64,000 nucleotides of DNA, from contig JAMPIL010000001.1 of the NCBI GenBank assembly GCA_023662725.1, positions 1 through 64,000 of the forward strand, given 5' to 3'. Below, in pieces: positions 10,382 through 21,100 of this stretch. Each line of letters begins with the position of its first letter. The first letter of the stretch is position 1. The stretch comes from Ruminococcus flavefaciens. Its GTDB lineage: Bacteria; Bacillota; Clostridia; Oscillospirales; Ruminococcaceae. The translations under genes were made by a program, and so were the position numbers. The notes under the pieces are model-generated. The model did not search any database and was not told the DNA's origin. It saw only the letters and a list, made by a program, of their open reading frames with translations.

Positions 10382-11193
10382 TTTCGTTTGCGTTTTATTT
10401 TGCTTTTCACGTTTTCTTTTGAATATTTACATCCTTCTACTACCATGCTATACTAAAACATTCGCATATGCTCATCAATGAAGCCGCCACCTCACTTCTT
10501 TTAACCCAACACAACTTCATATTGATGCCAGAATCATTTGATATTCTATTATCAGATATCTTGATTCGGAACTCAGAAACTTTGCCAATATATTGTCTTC
10601 CAGATTGGAACTCAATATCAAGATCTATACCATGAAATGAGATTTACGCTATCTGCAAGCAGCGTAAGAAATTTGCGGTTCCTGAAAAGGAAAGAGTGTC
10701 GATTTTGATGACAAGATTATGTTTGAGTTCCCATATGATAATCGTTTCTTTCACTTCTTCTGGATGTCAAAATGTCCTCGTGTCATAATCATTCCCCTCT
10801 GTTAAAATCTACTGAAATCTGCATTATATCGTAAATCTGCCGCAGTGCATATACCTTATGATAAGCAAAAAAATTCACTTGCTCATGGGTATATCTGGCA
10901 GTTACGCTGTCACGCTCTTGTGCTGTCAGGTCTGAAAAACACATAGTTTCAACTAACTACATAGCCCAAATTGGAGAAGCCACAGTTCATATTTGACTGT
11001 GAAATATAAAAATATAAGAAATTTCGCCAGCTGTACAATAGCTGTATTTGACCCAAAAACAGCAAAAATAAGCGCTCTCAATCTCTTGAAAGCACCTATT
11101 TTACGTTGCCTTGCTACTATAAAATAGATGAATATACCTGTTTATCAACTCTTTACATAAGCAATTGATATTTATATTCAAAATAAAATAACA
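10382..11193. other. Decayed DNA with gene remnants
   Basis: No intact gene is supported. On the minus strand there are protein-like fragments. One is a roughly 70-codon tail ending near 10440 (DIEFQSGRQYIGKVSEFRIK...). The other is a 51-codon frame at 10789-10944 (MCFSDLTAQERDSVTARYTH..., ending VDFNRGE). The second keeps a start and stop and could still be a small gene, but I recognise no family. The stretch looks like the scar between the recombinase island and the secretion locus. Confidence 0.45.
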
Positions 11194-11565
11194 TTATTCC
11201 GAATTCCAAATATGTGTTAGTACAAAAGTTGAATTTGGAAGATACTCCAAACATTTCCCAAAGCATTTAACAACATCATGTAATGTCATCATTACATATC
11301 TAGAATCAAAGTGTTTCTTATTACTTACACCATAAAGTGCACTTTTTAAAATCTGAACCTTGCTATCTAGTTCTGGATTACCACTATACTTTGCGATTTG
11401 TATATATATTCTATTTACATTCACTCCAACTTTTTGGTTTGGAAATTTCTTTTCTAATTCTATGATGTCAAAATCTTCTAACTGTAGTGCATTTCTACTT
11501 CTAAAAACTTTATCGTTTTTCACTAGAACTCTCTCCCCGCTGTAAAGTGTTTTTTGCCCAACCAC
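11194..11565 (-). CDS. Hypothetical protein coupled to phosphoesterase gene
   Basis: The 123-residue protein starts MVGQKTLYSGERVLVKND and ends VLTHIWNSE. It shows mixed alpha/beta character with no membrane segment and no motif I know. Its start lies 56 bases inside the 3' end of the phosphoesterase gene, in another frame, which implies coupled translation and probably a shared function. A complex with the phosphoesterase is inferred from this overlap alone. Confidence 0.55.
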   Translation of the reverse strand: MVGQKTLYSGERVLVKNDKVFRSRNALQLEDFDIIELEKKFPNQKVGVNVNRIYIQIAKYSGNPELDSKVQILKSALYGVSNKKHFDSRYVMMTLHDVVKCFGKCLEYLPNSTFVLTHIWNSE

Positions 11566-13519
11566 AAAATTTATCTATATCTATGCAAAACGTATCTATG
11601 TATCTGCTAATTACCTCTTCCAATGTTTGTTTTATAGAAAAATAATCCATACAATAAAGTAACTCATCAAACTTCTCATTATTTGTTGTTACACCAAATG
11701 TTAAATACGGAATTTTTTTAACTCTCACTTGTTTTTTTTGCAAAAAGTTATTCTTATCAAACAAAGGAACAACTGTAATAAAATTCTTCCACTTTTCTTT
11801 TAATTTATTAGTGGAAAACTCTTCATTACATGAATATATCAAACTACATTCACCTTCATATGACTTTTCAATTAATTGTCCATACTCAATTTCAGAAACA
11901 CTATGTTGGCTTTGCTCATCTTTTTCATAAAATGAAGTGCAAAGTTGCAAATATCTAAATGATTTTTTATCGGCTAAAAATCTAAAATGGAATCTCACAA
12001 TGTCGTTTTCATCACATTTACCTTCCAATAATATTTCACTCATTTTATGACACAATGTTTGCAAAAATCCCAGAAACATATCAAATAATAAATTATCATT
12101 TCTTTTTAGTACTTTTGATACCTCTGCTCTAATTTGCTCTGATTCGTTTGCTAAATCAGCAATAAAATAATTGTACAACAATTCATCAATTTCATTAATT
12201 TCACTAATTTCATTAATTTTGTCATCTATGTCAACACTTTCAAATACCTCACTTTTATCTTTTGCAATTTTTTCACCAATTACCTCTCGAAATTGTTCCA
12301 TTCTTTTCATGTAATCTTTGATAGATTCCATGAATTCTTTTGAAATATAATATGCTTTTGACGAACGAGAATCCCCGACACTCAAAGGAATATACGTTTG
12401 TGCATTCTGTGATTGAATAGGAAACACCAGTTTTGTTCTATCAGTATATTGCTTAGATGTGTATATTCTAAAATCAGGAAAAAATGAACCATCATCATGA
12501 GTACTTCTCACATAAACATCAACAGAATTTGCATTCATGTTAAAAATATACATAGAATAAGTATGATCACCAACATGAGAACTATTAGAAGTTTCTGGCC
12601 ACCCTATTCCCGTTACAAATGTATTAATTGAATGCCGATTATTAACCCAATTATTTACTGTTCTATCATGAGTATGTCCACATAAATAAACATTAGCATC
12701 TAAACCTTCAAAAGATATCATTTCAGAAAACATTCTATCCTCTTCTTTACCAGACAATGCGCCTAAAGGATGATGCCCGATAACAATAGTTAAGTCAATA
12801 TCATCACCCATTTCACGACGACTAACTAATTGCTGAAATTGTTCTTTTATCATATTAATCTGGAATTCCCCAAGGATGATATTTCTGTTATCTTCATCAT
12901 CCAAACAACTCCAAGCAGTATTTAACAAAACAAAGCAATATTTCCTTCCAAAAATTTCGACTACATCTACACCGAATGTATTTTTTACAAATGATTTAGA
13001 TTCAACATCATTTGACATTCCGAAAATGTTATAAATCTCCTTAATTAATTCTATGTATCCGGTTCCATTATCTTGCTTATAACTTTCCAAATGATGTTCC
13101 CAAAAATTTTCAAAAAAACCTAAGTTGAATTTGGAGCAAATTTTTCCATTCAAATTTTTATATTCCTGTTCCATAGTGCGATATGCAGGTATTAAAAATT
13201 TTTCTTTCTCACTTCGATATTTGTCATGATTTCCTGGCACAATATAGATACCAACAACCTTATTAACTAAAACCATATGCAAATCATTGAAGAATTCTTT
13301 CGCATGTTCCACAGCACTAGAATTTTTTGACTTTAGTGGCCCTTGATGTAGTATATCTCCTGTAACTACAACTATTACACTATTATTTCTTACATATTGT
13401 ATTTCTTTTTGTATATCATCTATTAATTTATGTAGAAGTCTAGAATAACTAATACCAGAAGTATCAATATGTAAATCTGAAAGATGTAAAATTGTCATAT
13501 CATTCATAACATAAATCAT
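11510..13519 (-). CDS. Large calcineurin-like metallophosphoesterase
   Basis: The protein has 669 residues. The N-terminal 330 form a metallophosphoesterase domain with all metal-binding motifs: DLHID (about 15-19), GDILHQG (54-60), GNHDK (96-100), GHHPLGAL (about 248) and CGHTHDR (about 278). The remaining half is helical with no known domain. It begins three bases after the truncated toxin cassette at 13522 and overlaps the gene below it. Such enzymes cut nucleotides, nucleic acids or phosphoproteins; the substrate cannot be told. A defence or immunity-related function is possible because it sits in a toxin cassette array. Confidence 0.8.
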   Translation of the reverse strand: MIYVMNDMTILHLSDLHIDTSGISYSRLLHKLIDDIQKEIQYVRNNSVIVVVTGDILHQGPLKSKNSSAVEHAKEFFNDLHMVLVNKVVGIYIVPGNHDKYRSEKEKFLIPAYRTMEQEYKNLNGKICSKFNLGFFENFWEHHLESYKQDNGTGYIELIKEIYNIFGMSNDVESKSFVKNTFGVDVVEIFGRKYCFVLLNTAWSCLDDEDNRNIILGEFQINMIKEQFQQLVSRREMGDDIDLTIVIGHHPLGALSGKEEDRMFSEMISFEGLDANVYLCGHTHDRTVNNWVNNRHSINTFVTGIGWPETSNSSHVGDHTYSMYIFNMNANSVDVYVRSTHDDGSFFPDFRIYTSKQYTDRTKLVFPIQSQNAQTYIPLSVGDSRSSKAYYISKEFMESIKDYMKRMEQFREVIGEKIAKDKSEVFESVDIDDKINEISEINEIDELLYNYFIADLANESEQIRAEVSKVLKRNDNLLFDMFLGFLQTLCHKMSEILLEGKCDENDIVRFHFRFLADKKSFRYLQLCTSFYEKDEQSQHSVSEIEYGQLIEKSYEGECSLIYSCNEEFSTNKLKEKWKNFITVVPLFDKNNFLQKKQVRVKKIPYLTFGVTTNNEKFDELLYCMDYFSIKQTLEEVISRYIDTFCIDIDKFCGWAKNTLQRGESSSEKR

Positions 13520-13521
13520 CC

Positions 13522-14043
13522 TTATTTATAAATTAAATAGCTATTAATACGGTTTATATTTCTTCCATTAACCATACTTTCAGCAATTTGTTGAAGTGTC
13601 ATTCCTTGATCATACATATTTTGTAACTTTGCTTCATTTTCTAAATGATACTCTAAACGAGTTTGACGCACTGCTTTAGGATCTTGCATAGGATCATTAT
13701 TATAGCGATAACCATTTGCATTATGCACCCAAACGCCACAATCACCAACAAAATAAGTATGAAAATCCTCCACCTGAAAATTATAAACCAAAATAGATTC
13801 TTCTGCCAATTCTATGTAATAATTTTCAATCAGCAAATCCTCGCCAATTGCACTGACAAGCTTGTCACCAACAAGAAGATTTCCTGCTTCAATAAAACCT
13901 CAACCTATTATATAGAATGGATAGTCAACTGTTGTTACTACTTCTTCACCTTTTATCGTAAGATGAACAAACTTGTCTACTTGACGTACATAGGTTTCTA
14001 GCACAGACTAATAAACTGTCTGCATTGTATCAGGGTCAATTAG
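13522..14043 (-). pseudogene. Silent Hint-toxin cassette C, 5'-truncated with two stops
   Basis: The minus strand reads DPDTMQTVY-stop-SVLETYVRQVDKFVHL...PFYIIG-stop-GFIEAGNLLVGDKL... and ends FHTYFVGDCGVWVHN followed by a 60-residue tip. This is a Hint domain lacking its N-terminal Cys block, broken by TAG and TGA, and joined to a short unrecognised tip (DPKAVRQTRLEYHLENEAKL, then GMTLQQIAESMVNGRN). Only the last 104 codons (from 13836) are open. Homology to the intact Hint at 16639-17043 marks it as a displaced cassette, not an independent gene. Confidence 0.75.
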
Positions 14044-14056
14044 GAATTTTCGCTTA

Positions 14057-14605
14057 TTACATACAATTAATAAATTTAACACCTGTAATTTCTTTTTCAA
14101 ACACTGTATTTTGAAATTTACACTGTTCAAATACTACATTTTGAAATATGCAGTCTTTAAAACTAACAGTATCAAAATCGCAAAATTTAAATACAACATT
14201 TTTTATTTCTGCATTTTCCAGTCTCGTAAAATTACATTTAGTAAAAATACATTTCTCAAATTTACAATTATTAAGACTGATATCAAAAAAATCTGTTCTA
14301 AATGCATTCAAATGATGAAAAGAAGTGTTACAGACCTCAATATAATCCCATGTTGCTTTTTGAAGGTCATTATTAATAAATAAACAATCAACAAGTTCAC
14401 TCCCACTAAAATTCGAACGCGAACAATATACTGAATCAAAATTACATTTAACAAATTTTACTCCAAGAAATTTACTATCATTTAATTCACATCCAGTAAA
14501 GTTAAAGTTTTCAATCTTTATATCCTCATATTTTAATGAACACTCCTGATCGCTTTTTCCTCTTGAATATTCAGAAAACGATTGTATTTCTTCTTTAAAA
14601 CTCAT
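14057..14605 (-). CDS. Pentapeptide-repeat protein, likely immunity
   Basis: The 182-residue protein is made almost wholly of A(D/N)LxF-type pentapeptide repeats (for example FTGCELNDSKFLGVKFVKCN and KFEKCIFTKCNFTRLENAEI), which fold as a right-handed beta-helix that can mimic DNA. It lies 16 bases below the nuclease-tip cassette at 14622 and has its own ribosome binding site (AGGTG). Pentapeptide proteins are known immunity types in polymorphic toxin systems. Neutralising that nuclease is inferred from the order toxin then immunity, which repeats throughout the array. Confidence 0.8.
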   Translation of the reverse strand: MSFKEEIQSFSEYSRGKSDQECSLKYEDIKIENFNFTGCELNDSKFLGVKFVKCNFDSVYCSRSNFSGSELVDCLFINNDLQKATWDYIEVCNTSFHHLNAFRTDFFDISLNNCKFEKCIFTKCNFTRLENAEIKNVVFKFCDFDTVSFKDCIFQNVVFEQCKFQNTVFEKEITGVKFINCM

Positions 14606-14621
14606 AATACACCTCCATATT

Positions 14622-15546
14622 TCACGGCCAGAAAATTACATTATCAGTCAACCCATTTGTATCAACAGCATTTCGTAATGCTTCTATATGCTCAACTGAC
14701 ATATTTGTTGTATCAACAATTACATTCTCACCAGCATTAAGTTCTCCGTTTATACTTTCCATTGCTTTGTTTAATGCAAATCCACCTTTTCTAGCTGGAT
14801 AATTTGAATTAAATGATTTGATATCCCATTTCTGTCCTGAATAATCAATAAATTCAGCCTTACCTGTAGGATCTCTTACTATTTTATCAAGCCTACCTGC
14901 TTTTTCTAAACTTAATCCAATATTTCTTTCCATTTCCCCCTGTTTGATATCATCTGGTCTTAATGAATTTTTATGCGCAGGATCCTTGGCTAAATCTTCA
15001 TATTGTTCTAGAGTTCGGTTTCCTTTATAATCTCCAATATCTGTTTCATATTGTGCATTATGTACCAAAACACCATTCTCACCAACATGATATGTATGAA
15101 AATCTTCCACTTGAAAATTATAAACCGAAGCATGCTCTTCTATCAATTCAATGTTATAATTTTCAATCAGCAAATCCTCACCAATTGCACTGACAAGCTT
15201 GTCACCAACAAGAAGATTTCCTGCTTCAATAAAACCTCTGCCCTTTACATAAAACGGATGATCAATAGTTGTGATTATCTCCTCTCCGCTGATAATGAGA
15301 TAAACCAGTCTGTTAACTTTACGAATATAAGTTTCACGAACAGGCTTATATTCTGTTGTCATCGTATCAGGATCAGTTGAGAGTACACAATCTCCGGCTT
15401 TTATTGTTTCGATTGCTGCTAAACCATTCGCTGTTGCTACTAATGTTCCGGCTACAAAACAAGCTGCAGTCTTTACATACCCACCAGAATAAGCCGCAGC
15501 TCCGGAAACAACATACTGAAAAGCATTGTAAAGTGAATATACAAAG
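14622..15546 (-). pseudogene. Silent Hint-nuclease cassette B (PD-(D/E)XK/CdiA-CT-like tip)
   Basis: From 15546 the frame reads YNAFQYVVSG...TAACFVAGTLVA and a complete 135-residue Hint domain (15057-15461), ending GVLVHN, then a 143-residue tip. The tip has GEMERNIGLSLEKAGRL, DPTGKAEFIDYSG, KWDIKSF, GENVIVDTTNMS and ends VIFWP. It resembles CdiA C-terminal nuclease tips with a D...DxK metal site. The secretion N-terminus is missing: a TAA precedes the homology. The longest ATG frame is 14622-15362. The break lies exactly where similarity to the full toxin at 16147-17991 begins, so this is a recombination donor rather than a secreted toxin. Confidence 0.75.
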
Positions 15547-15590
15547 GTTTAATTTATCTCAATTTTCACATAAGCGCATACACAAATCAT

Positions 15591-16124
15591 CTAAATTAAA
15601 CCTGCTAAATCTGTTATTAATGCAATATGTTCTTTGGTTCTAACTTTTTTAATGTTATCAACATTTTCTTTACCACCTAAAGCTAATATTGGAACATATC
15701 CAAAGCATTCATCCATTGAAAGTTTTCCATATCTTTTCAACGCTTCTTGATATTTATTTAATTGAAAGAACTTATCTGTAAAACTACCATCATTCAATAA
15801 AATTAAAAATAAATCAAAGTCACTGATCATAATATCGCTTTTCCCATAACGATACTCGACAATTCCAACGTATTTATTTTTTTCCCACGTAATAATGTCA
15901 CCAAACGCAGTAACCATTATAGGAATTGCAACATCTCCTCTAAAATAAGAGCTTTTTAACAAATCAATGTAATCATCAGGGTTAATTATTCTAACATACC
16001 CACCCAAAAAAGATCCAAGCCCACATTTCATCCATATTTCTATTAAACTCTTAGGAATTTTTTGAGTATATCTATCAATAATCATATTATCTACAGAACT
16101 ATAGCTTATATAATCTTTAATCAT
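15591..16124 (-). CDS. Tdi1-like immunity protein (GAD-like + DUF1851)
   Basis: The protein has 177 residues. The first part (VDNMIIDRYTQKIPKSLIEIWMKCGLGSFLGGYVRIINPDDY) is a GAD-like fold; the second (AFGDIITWEKNKYVGIVEYRYG, MDECFGYVPILALGG, HIALITDLAGLI) is DUF1851. This is the architecture of Tdi1, the immunity to the Ntox15 DNase Tde1 of Agrobacterium. It follows an Ntox15 toxin gene by 22 bases, so toxin and immunity families match the known pair. It should bind the toxin's HxxD active-site domain in the cytoplasm. Confidence 0.82.
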   Translation of the reverse strand: MIKDYISYSSVDNMIIDRYTQKIPKSLIEIWMKCGLGSFLGGYVRIINPDDYIDLLKSSYFRGDVAIPIMVTAFGDIITWEKNKYVGIVEYRYGKSDIMISDFDLFLILLNDGSFTDKFFQLNKYQEALKRYGKLSMDECFGYVPILALGGKENVDNIKKVRTKEHIALITDLAGLI

Positions 16125-16146
16125 ATAAAATCCACTCCCAAATATA

Positions 16147-17991
16147 CTATTCTAATTTTAATTCAACATCCAAGTAGGTTTCACTCTTCTCAACTTCTGT
16201 TAATTTAGAAGCCAATTCATTTACATATGCATCTAAAGTACCTATCCTTGATTCTGCTTTCCATTGTGATCCAATAGACGAATTAATTTTCTTATCTCCC
16301 AATCCTGAAATGCTATTTGCCTTCCCTCCTGCAATCTGGTCAGGTGCATGCAAAGCTGCCTGCCCTTTTGACCAATTTGCTGCTTCTGCACTTGCTTCCT
16401 CATATGACATACCATTCTTTATATTTTCAGTTATTCTATTCGAAATTGCTTCTTGTCTAGCAGCCTGCTGATAACTTGAACTATCAGATGCACGTCCATT
16501 TGCTTCATATGCTGCACGATTTTTTTGATATTCTTCAACAGTCATTTTATTCAATCCATTTTGCTGATCTAATAACTGTTGATTCAACTCATCTTCATCA
16601 TAACCAGGCTTATTTTTGAATTCAATCGTACAATTGGCATTATGCACCCAAACACCATTCTCACCAACATGATAAGTATGGAAATCTTCCACTTGAAAAT
16701 TATATACTGGAATAGATTCTTCTGCCAATTCTATGTGATAATTTTCAATCAACAAATCCTCGCCATTTATGCTGACAAGCTTGTCGCCAACAAGAAGATT
16801 ACCTGCTTCAATAAATCCTCTGCCTTGCACATAAAACGGATGATCAATAGTTGTGATTATCTCCTCTCCGCTGATAATGAGATGAACCAGTCTGTCAACT
16901 TTACGAATATAAGTTTCACTAACGGGCTTATAAGCTGTTTTCATTGTATCAGGATCAGTTGAAAGTACATAATCCCCGACTTTTACTGTTTCGATAGCTG
17001 CTAAACCATTTACTGTTGCTACTAATGTTCCTGCTACAAAACAAGCTGCTGTCTTTACATATCCGCCTGAGAAAACCGCAGTTCCGGAAACCACGTATTG
17101 AAAAGCATTATAAATTGAATTTGAATGTGCTTTATGATTCAGATCTGATATGAATCCACCGATATAAGGATTAACCAAACCAAGATATATCCCTGTATCT
17201 TGAAAAAGCCTGTTCTGAAAATCATTTGCAAGTGCTGTAATATCAAATGCCATCATGCCTAACGCAAACTTGCTGGAAACAGAAAACGCACCTGCCATAA
17301 AAGCGCTGCATCCGAATAATTTTCCTGACAGAGAACCTACTCCTCCCAAACCTCCAAAAGCCGCACCTAAAAGTGCACCATCTTTTGCACCATTCAACAT
17401 TCCGCCCAGTATACCTTCAACTCCGTTTTGGGCATATCCGGATATTCCTCCAATAACAGCTCCTATCACTAAGCCGGAAATTAATCCTTTAAGCATATTT
17501 TCAAGGATCAATGCTCCAAAGCCTTGTAATCCTGGAACACAAAAGCATACAACTGCCACAATTATCTCTATGACAATCATTATTTCTTTCCAATGCTCTT
17601 TACACCAATCTCCGACTTTTTTCAAATCGTCACAAAATCTTTCCCAGTCGGACTTTTCACTGTCTGGCTTCAGATAAGAATACTCTTTATAGAATTCATC
17701 TTTCGCTTTTGAAACAGCATTCGCTGCGGAATTGTCACGATTGATTGTAAGGTCTATGAATGCATTTACTTCCTTTTGTGTCGCTTCCAGACCTGCAATC
17801 TGCTGTTCCTGTGTCTGAGAAGATGATGAGATACTGCTAACAACATTGTCACAAACACTGCTGTTGATTCCAAGAATTTTGGATTTTAACGCAGATAAAT
17901 CTAAGCAAAAGTCGCTGACTGCATTCTTTGCTTGCTCTATGTAATTAGACATACTGTTGATCTTATCTTTATACAGCTCAATTATCGCCAT
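16147..17991 (-). CDS. T7-type polymorphic toxin with Hint domain and Ntox15 DNase tip
   Basis: The protein has 614 residues and starts MAIIELYKDKINSM after AAAGGATG; an upstream in-frame start is less likely because the paralogue at 38522 begins at the same point. The order is: an Esx/LXG-like helical N-terminus (1-130); a hydrophobic glycine-rich segment (about 140-270); a Hint autoprocessing domain (16639-17043) from CFVAGT to VHN, with the Cys1 nucleophile and terminal His-Asn; and an Ntox15 tip with NGLNKMTVEEYQKNR, ALHAPDQIAGG (the HxxD site) and SSIGSQWK. The tip should be a metal-dependent DNase released by Hint cleavage. It has its own consensus promoter. Confidence 0.87.
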   Translation of the reverse strand: MAIIELYKDKINSMSNYIEQAKNAVSDFCLDLSALKSKILGINSSVCDNVVSSISSSSQTQEQQIAGLEATQKEVNAFIDLTINRDNSAANAVSKAKDEFYKEYSYLKPDSEKSDWERFCDDLKKVGDWCKEHWKEIMIVIEIIVAVVCFCVPGLQGFGALILENMLKGLISGLVIGAVIGGISGYAQNGVEGILGGMLNGAKDGALLGAAFGGLGGVGSLSGKLFGCSAFMAGAFSVSSKFALGMMAFDITALANDFQNRLFQDTGIYLGLVNPYIGGFISDLNHKAHSNSIYNAFQYVVSGTAVFSGGYVKTAACFVAGTLVATVNGLAAIETVKVGDYVLSTDPDTMKTAYKPVSETYIRKVDRLVHLIISGEEIITTIDHPFYVQGRGFIEAGNLLVGDKLVSINGEDLLIENYHIELAEESIPVYNFQVEDFHTYHVGENGVWVHNANCTIEFKNKPGYDEDELNQQLLDQQNGLNKMTVEEYQKNRAAYEANGRASDSSSYQQAARQEAISNRITENIKNGMSYEEASAEAANWSKGQAALHAPDQIAGGKANSISGLGDKKINSSIGSQWKAESRIGTLDAYVNELASKLTEVEKSETYLDVELKLE

Positions 17992-18009
17992 AAATTCATC
18001 CTTTCCTAA

Positions 18010-18039
18010 ATTATACAACATTGAAAGTTGTTTTGTCAA
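18010..18039 (-). promoter_or_regulatory. Consensus promoter of the Ntox15 toxin gene
   Basis: On the minus strand: -35 TTGACA (18034-18039), an 18-base spacer, and -10 TATAAT (18010-18015), 19 bases before the start codon at 17991. Both boxes are perfect, so constitutive strong expression is likely unless repressed. Confidence 0.85.
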
Positions 18040-18062
18040 TGGCGTATAATTTATTTAAAAAG

Positions 18063-18098
18063 TAAATGTGCCACGAAAGAAATTCCGTGACACATTCG
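18063..18098 (-). terminator. Terminator of the Ig-like surface protein gene
   Basis: On the minus strand, AATGTG-TCACG / CGTG-GCACATT forms an imperfect hairpin followed by TACTTTTT, just after the stop at 18105. It separates the secretion operon from the toxin gene. Confidence 0.6.
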
Positions 18099-18104
18099 CA
18101 AATT

Positions 18105-21100
18105 TTATTTGTTAACGGCTCTCTTCTTTTTTACAATTATAATTACCACACCTGCAATAACGCCTGCTATAAATATACTACATAGGATTCTGAACCACAA
18201 ACAGTAAAACAAACCTACCTGAATGGATGAAATTTCTTGTACGGTATAAGTATTGCCAGCCTCATCAACAAGAACAAAGCTTAAATCATGCCAGCCCTTT
18301 TCCAAAGTGTAGGACAATGTATCTGTTTCATCTGAATAATCAAAGTAATCTGCTGAGATTGCTTTCCCATTGTCATATACGATACACTTTGATTTATCAA
18401 GTGATTCACTAATATTAGATAGAGTAATCGTCTTTGTTTTACTTGTATATGATTTCCAGTCCTTTAAATCGGAAGGAACAGTGCAAGTCGGCGCAAGTGC
18501 ATCAATACGAATCCATCCCAGTGTTATGTGTGATGTTTCTTTATTGTAAGTATTTTCTGCCCAAAGATAAAGGTCTTTATTTGTTCCCTCAGGATAATTG
18601 TCTGCAAAGTATTCTTTTGGCAAGGTATAGTTATACACACCCACTGCATACATACCTTCAGAATTTTCAGCGGTTATTCCGGTATCTTGGGATTTACCGT
18701 TTTCATCACGGAGTATAATGCTTGTTTTTGAATTTTCCTGTGCAAACACTGTAATATCCAAATCACTGAAGGCGTCAGGTCTCTTGCTTATCGGTGTATT
18801 CTCATCCTTTTGTAATGAATACCATCCTTTCGATTCTGCTTTATTACTATTAGAAATATAAGCAAGAACATCGGATTCCATCATCAAAACAGAAGTATTT
18901 CTGCAAAGAACACTTCGATTTCCCGCCTTATCTACTGCTGTAAGATCTACCGAATATACACCATCTTTTTTGAATTCAGGTAATGAATAAATTTTTTCTG
19001 AAATGTTTCCGCTATCAGTTTCAGGAATAATTGTGCCTATTTCCTTTCCATTTGAATATTCAGGAGTATAAACAGTCAGGTCATATTCAATATGATCAAA
19101 ATTTGTATCGGAAAATGTAACAGAAGGAATAAAATTTTCTTCTACACCTGTTTTTTCGTTATAGATTTCCAAATTTTTATATGATTTTTCCTCATCCTTT
19201 GCATAAACCCCGTTTCTCTCTGCAATAATCGGATTTGTAAAGTCAATTTCAAACACGACAGTTTCCTGAGCTATTGTAGAATTTGATGCCAAATCAACTG
19301 GAGTTACTCTAATAAGATATACACCGTCATCATTTTCTTCAAACGGAATTTCTAATGTATGCTCATCACCATTATCGCTCCATCCGGAAACTGTAGTTGA
19401 CTTTACACCTCTTATGTCGTGTTCACTGCCTGGTTCTAATCTGAATATCTCGGCATTTGCGTCCTTGGCTGAAAAATTATGTTCAATAATTGTGATTATT
19501 GCGGTTTTATTTATACTGTCGCATCCGAAGTAATGTTTTTCTTGTTCTGTCTCAAACTCATCGAAATTTGTTTTTATAATAGGAGATGTTTTATCTATAA
19601 CAAACATTGATTGTGTAAAGACTTCCGCAGTATTGCCTGCCATATCTGAAAAAGTAATGGAATAACTATAATCACCATCAGTATTGATCGTAAATGTTCC
19701 TATATGCACAGCAGCATCGTCTTCTCCTGTTGAAGCCCAATTACCAATAATCTGTTCACTTCCATTCAGCATAAATTTTACACCAGAAGCATCAAAATTT
19801 CTATCAGTAATTGATATAGTCACCGTCTGATCTGTATTGTAATACATCGAATTGTACGGTGTCTGGTTACTAAGTGCAGCAGTTATGGTAGGAGTTGTTG
19901 TATCAATACTGTATGTTTTTGAAACCTCACTGGAATTACCTGAACGATCCGTAAGTTTTATAAGAACAACATTACCATTTGAGTTGTCATCTACGGAAAG
20001 TGTAAACTGCATTGATGCAACTAGATTGCTTTCCATTTCTACAGTATCAATAGTTACTGCATTTGAATTACTCTCATACCTTCCATCATTTGCAACTATA
20101 ATTACACCTGATTCACCGTCATTTGCAATAGACCATTCAATAGTAGAAATACCAGAAAATGTATCCTTTACTGTAATAGTAAGGGGAATATTTCGATTGT
20201 ACAACGGCACATTTGCAGCATCTACTTTGTCAGTAGCAACTATTTCAGTAATATCAATCGATGATGTTTGATTATGGATTGCGTCATCTTCAATGATACT
20301 ACCATCTGCATTCACCAGACCTGAAGTATGTTCTACATTATCAACTGCTTCAGCGGCAACTGTTCCTTTAAATCCCATAGGAATTGTAAATACAGCATAT
20401 GTTCCAGTTTCATCTGTAATATACGCTTTTTCATCTGTGCTGTATAAAGTTTTGACAGCAGTTGCTCCATTAATATTAGAGAGATATAATGTCACTCTAT
20501 TGATACCAGACGCTATGCCAGGATCGTTCACATAAACCCTTATGGAAGTTTCTTCTTTGAAGTAGTACCCATATGTTGTCTTTACAACCTCAGAGCCATA
20601 GTCCTCCTGATCTCCGAATACAAACTTAGAAATAGCAGGCTTTTCTTTATCAATATGTACTTTTAATTCAGTACGAACACTGCTATTGCCAGCATTATCA
20701 TGAGCAATTGCGTTAATTATATAGTCGTTTGCATCAATTAACTTATATGTGTAGATGGCTTCATCCTGAAAACGATTTGCGTTAAATGTGACACCTTCAA
20801 AGTCAGTTTCTTTCTTTGATATTCCATCATTTTCTTGAATTTCAACATAATTCAAGCCGCTATTTGAATCACTTGCTGAAACCACATATTCAATGTCATC
20901 ACCATACCAAGTTTCACCACCAACAGTATACTCGATATAAGTAGAAGGTACAGTTACACTTACTGAAGGTATGTCTTTCTCAAGTACTAAGGTTACTCCA
21001 TCTGTTGTAATTTCATCTTCAAGTATAAGTTCACCAACGTTTAAAGATTCTGCTGTATCCTTGGTTGCGAAATAAAATGTGTTTGAATTTCCTATTTTAT

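Noticed and set aside
17255-17677. Proline-rich plus-strand frame opposite the toxin's glycine-rich region, and a similar one at 39429-39917
   Set aside because: Glycine-rich codons read as proline-rich on the opposite strand; both are shadows of the two toxin genes.
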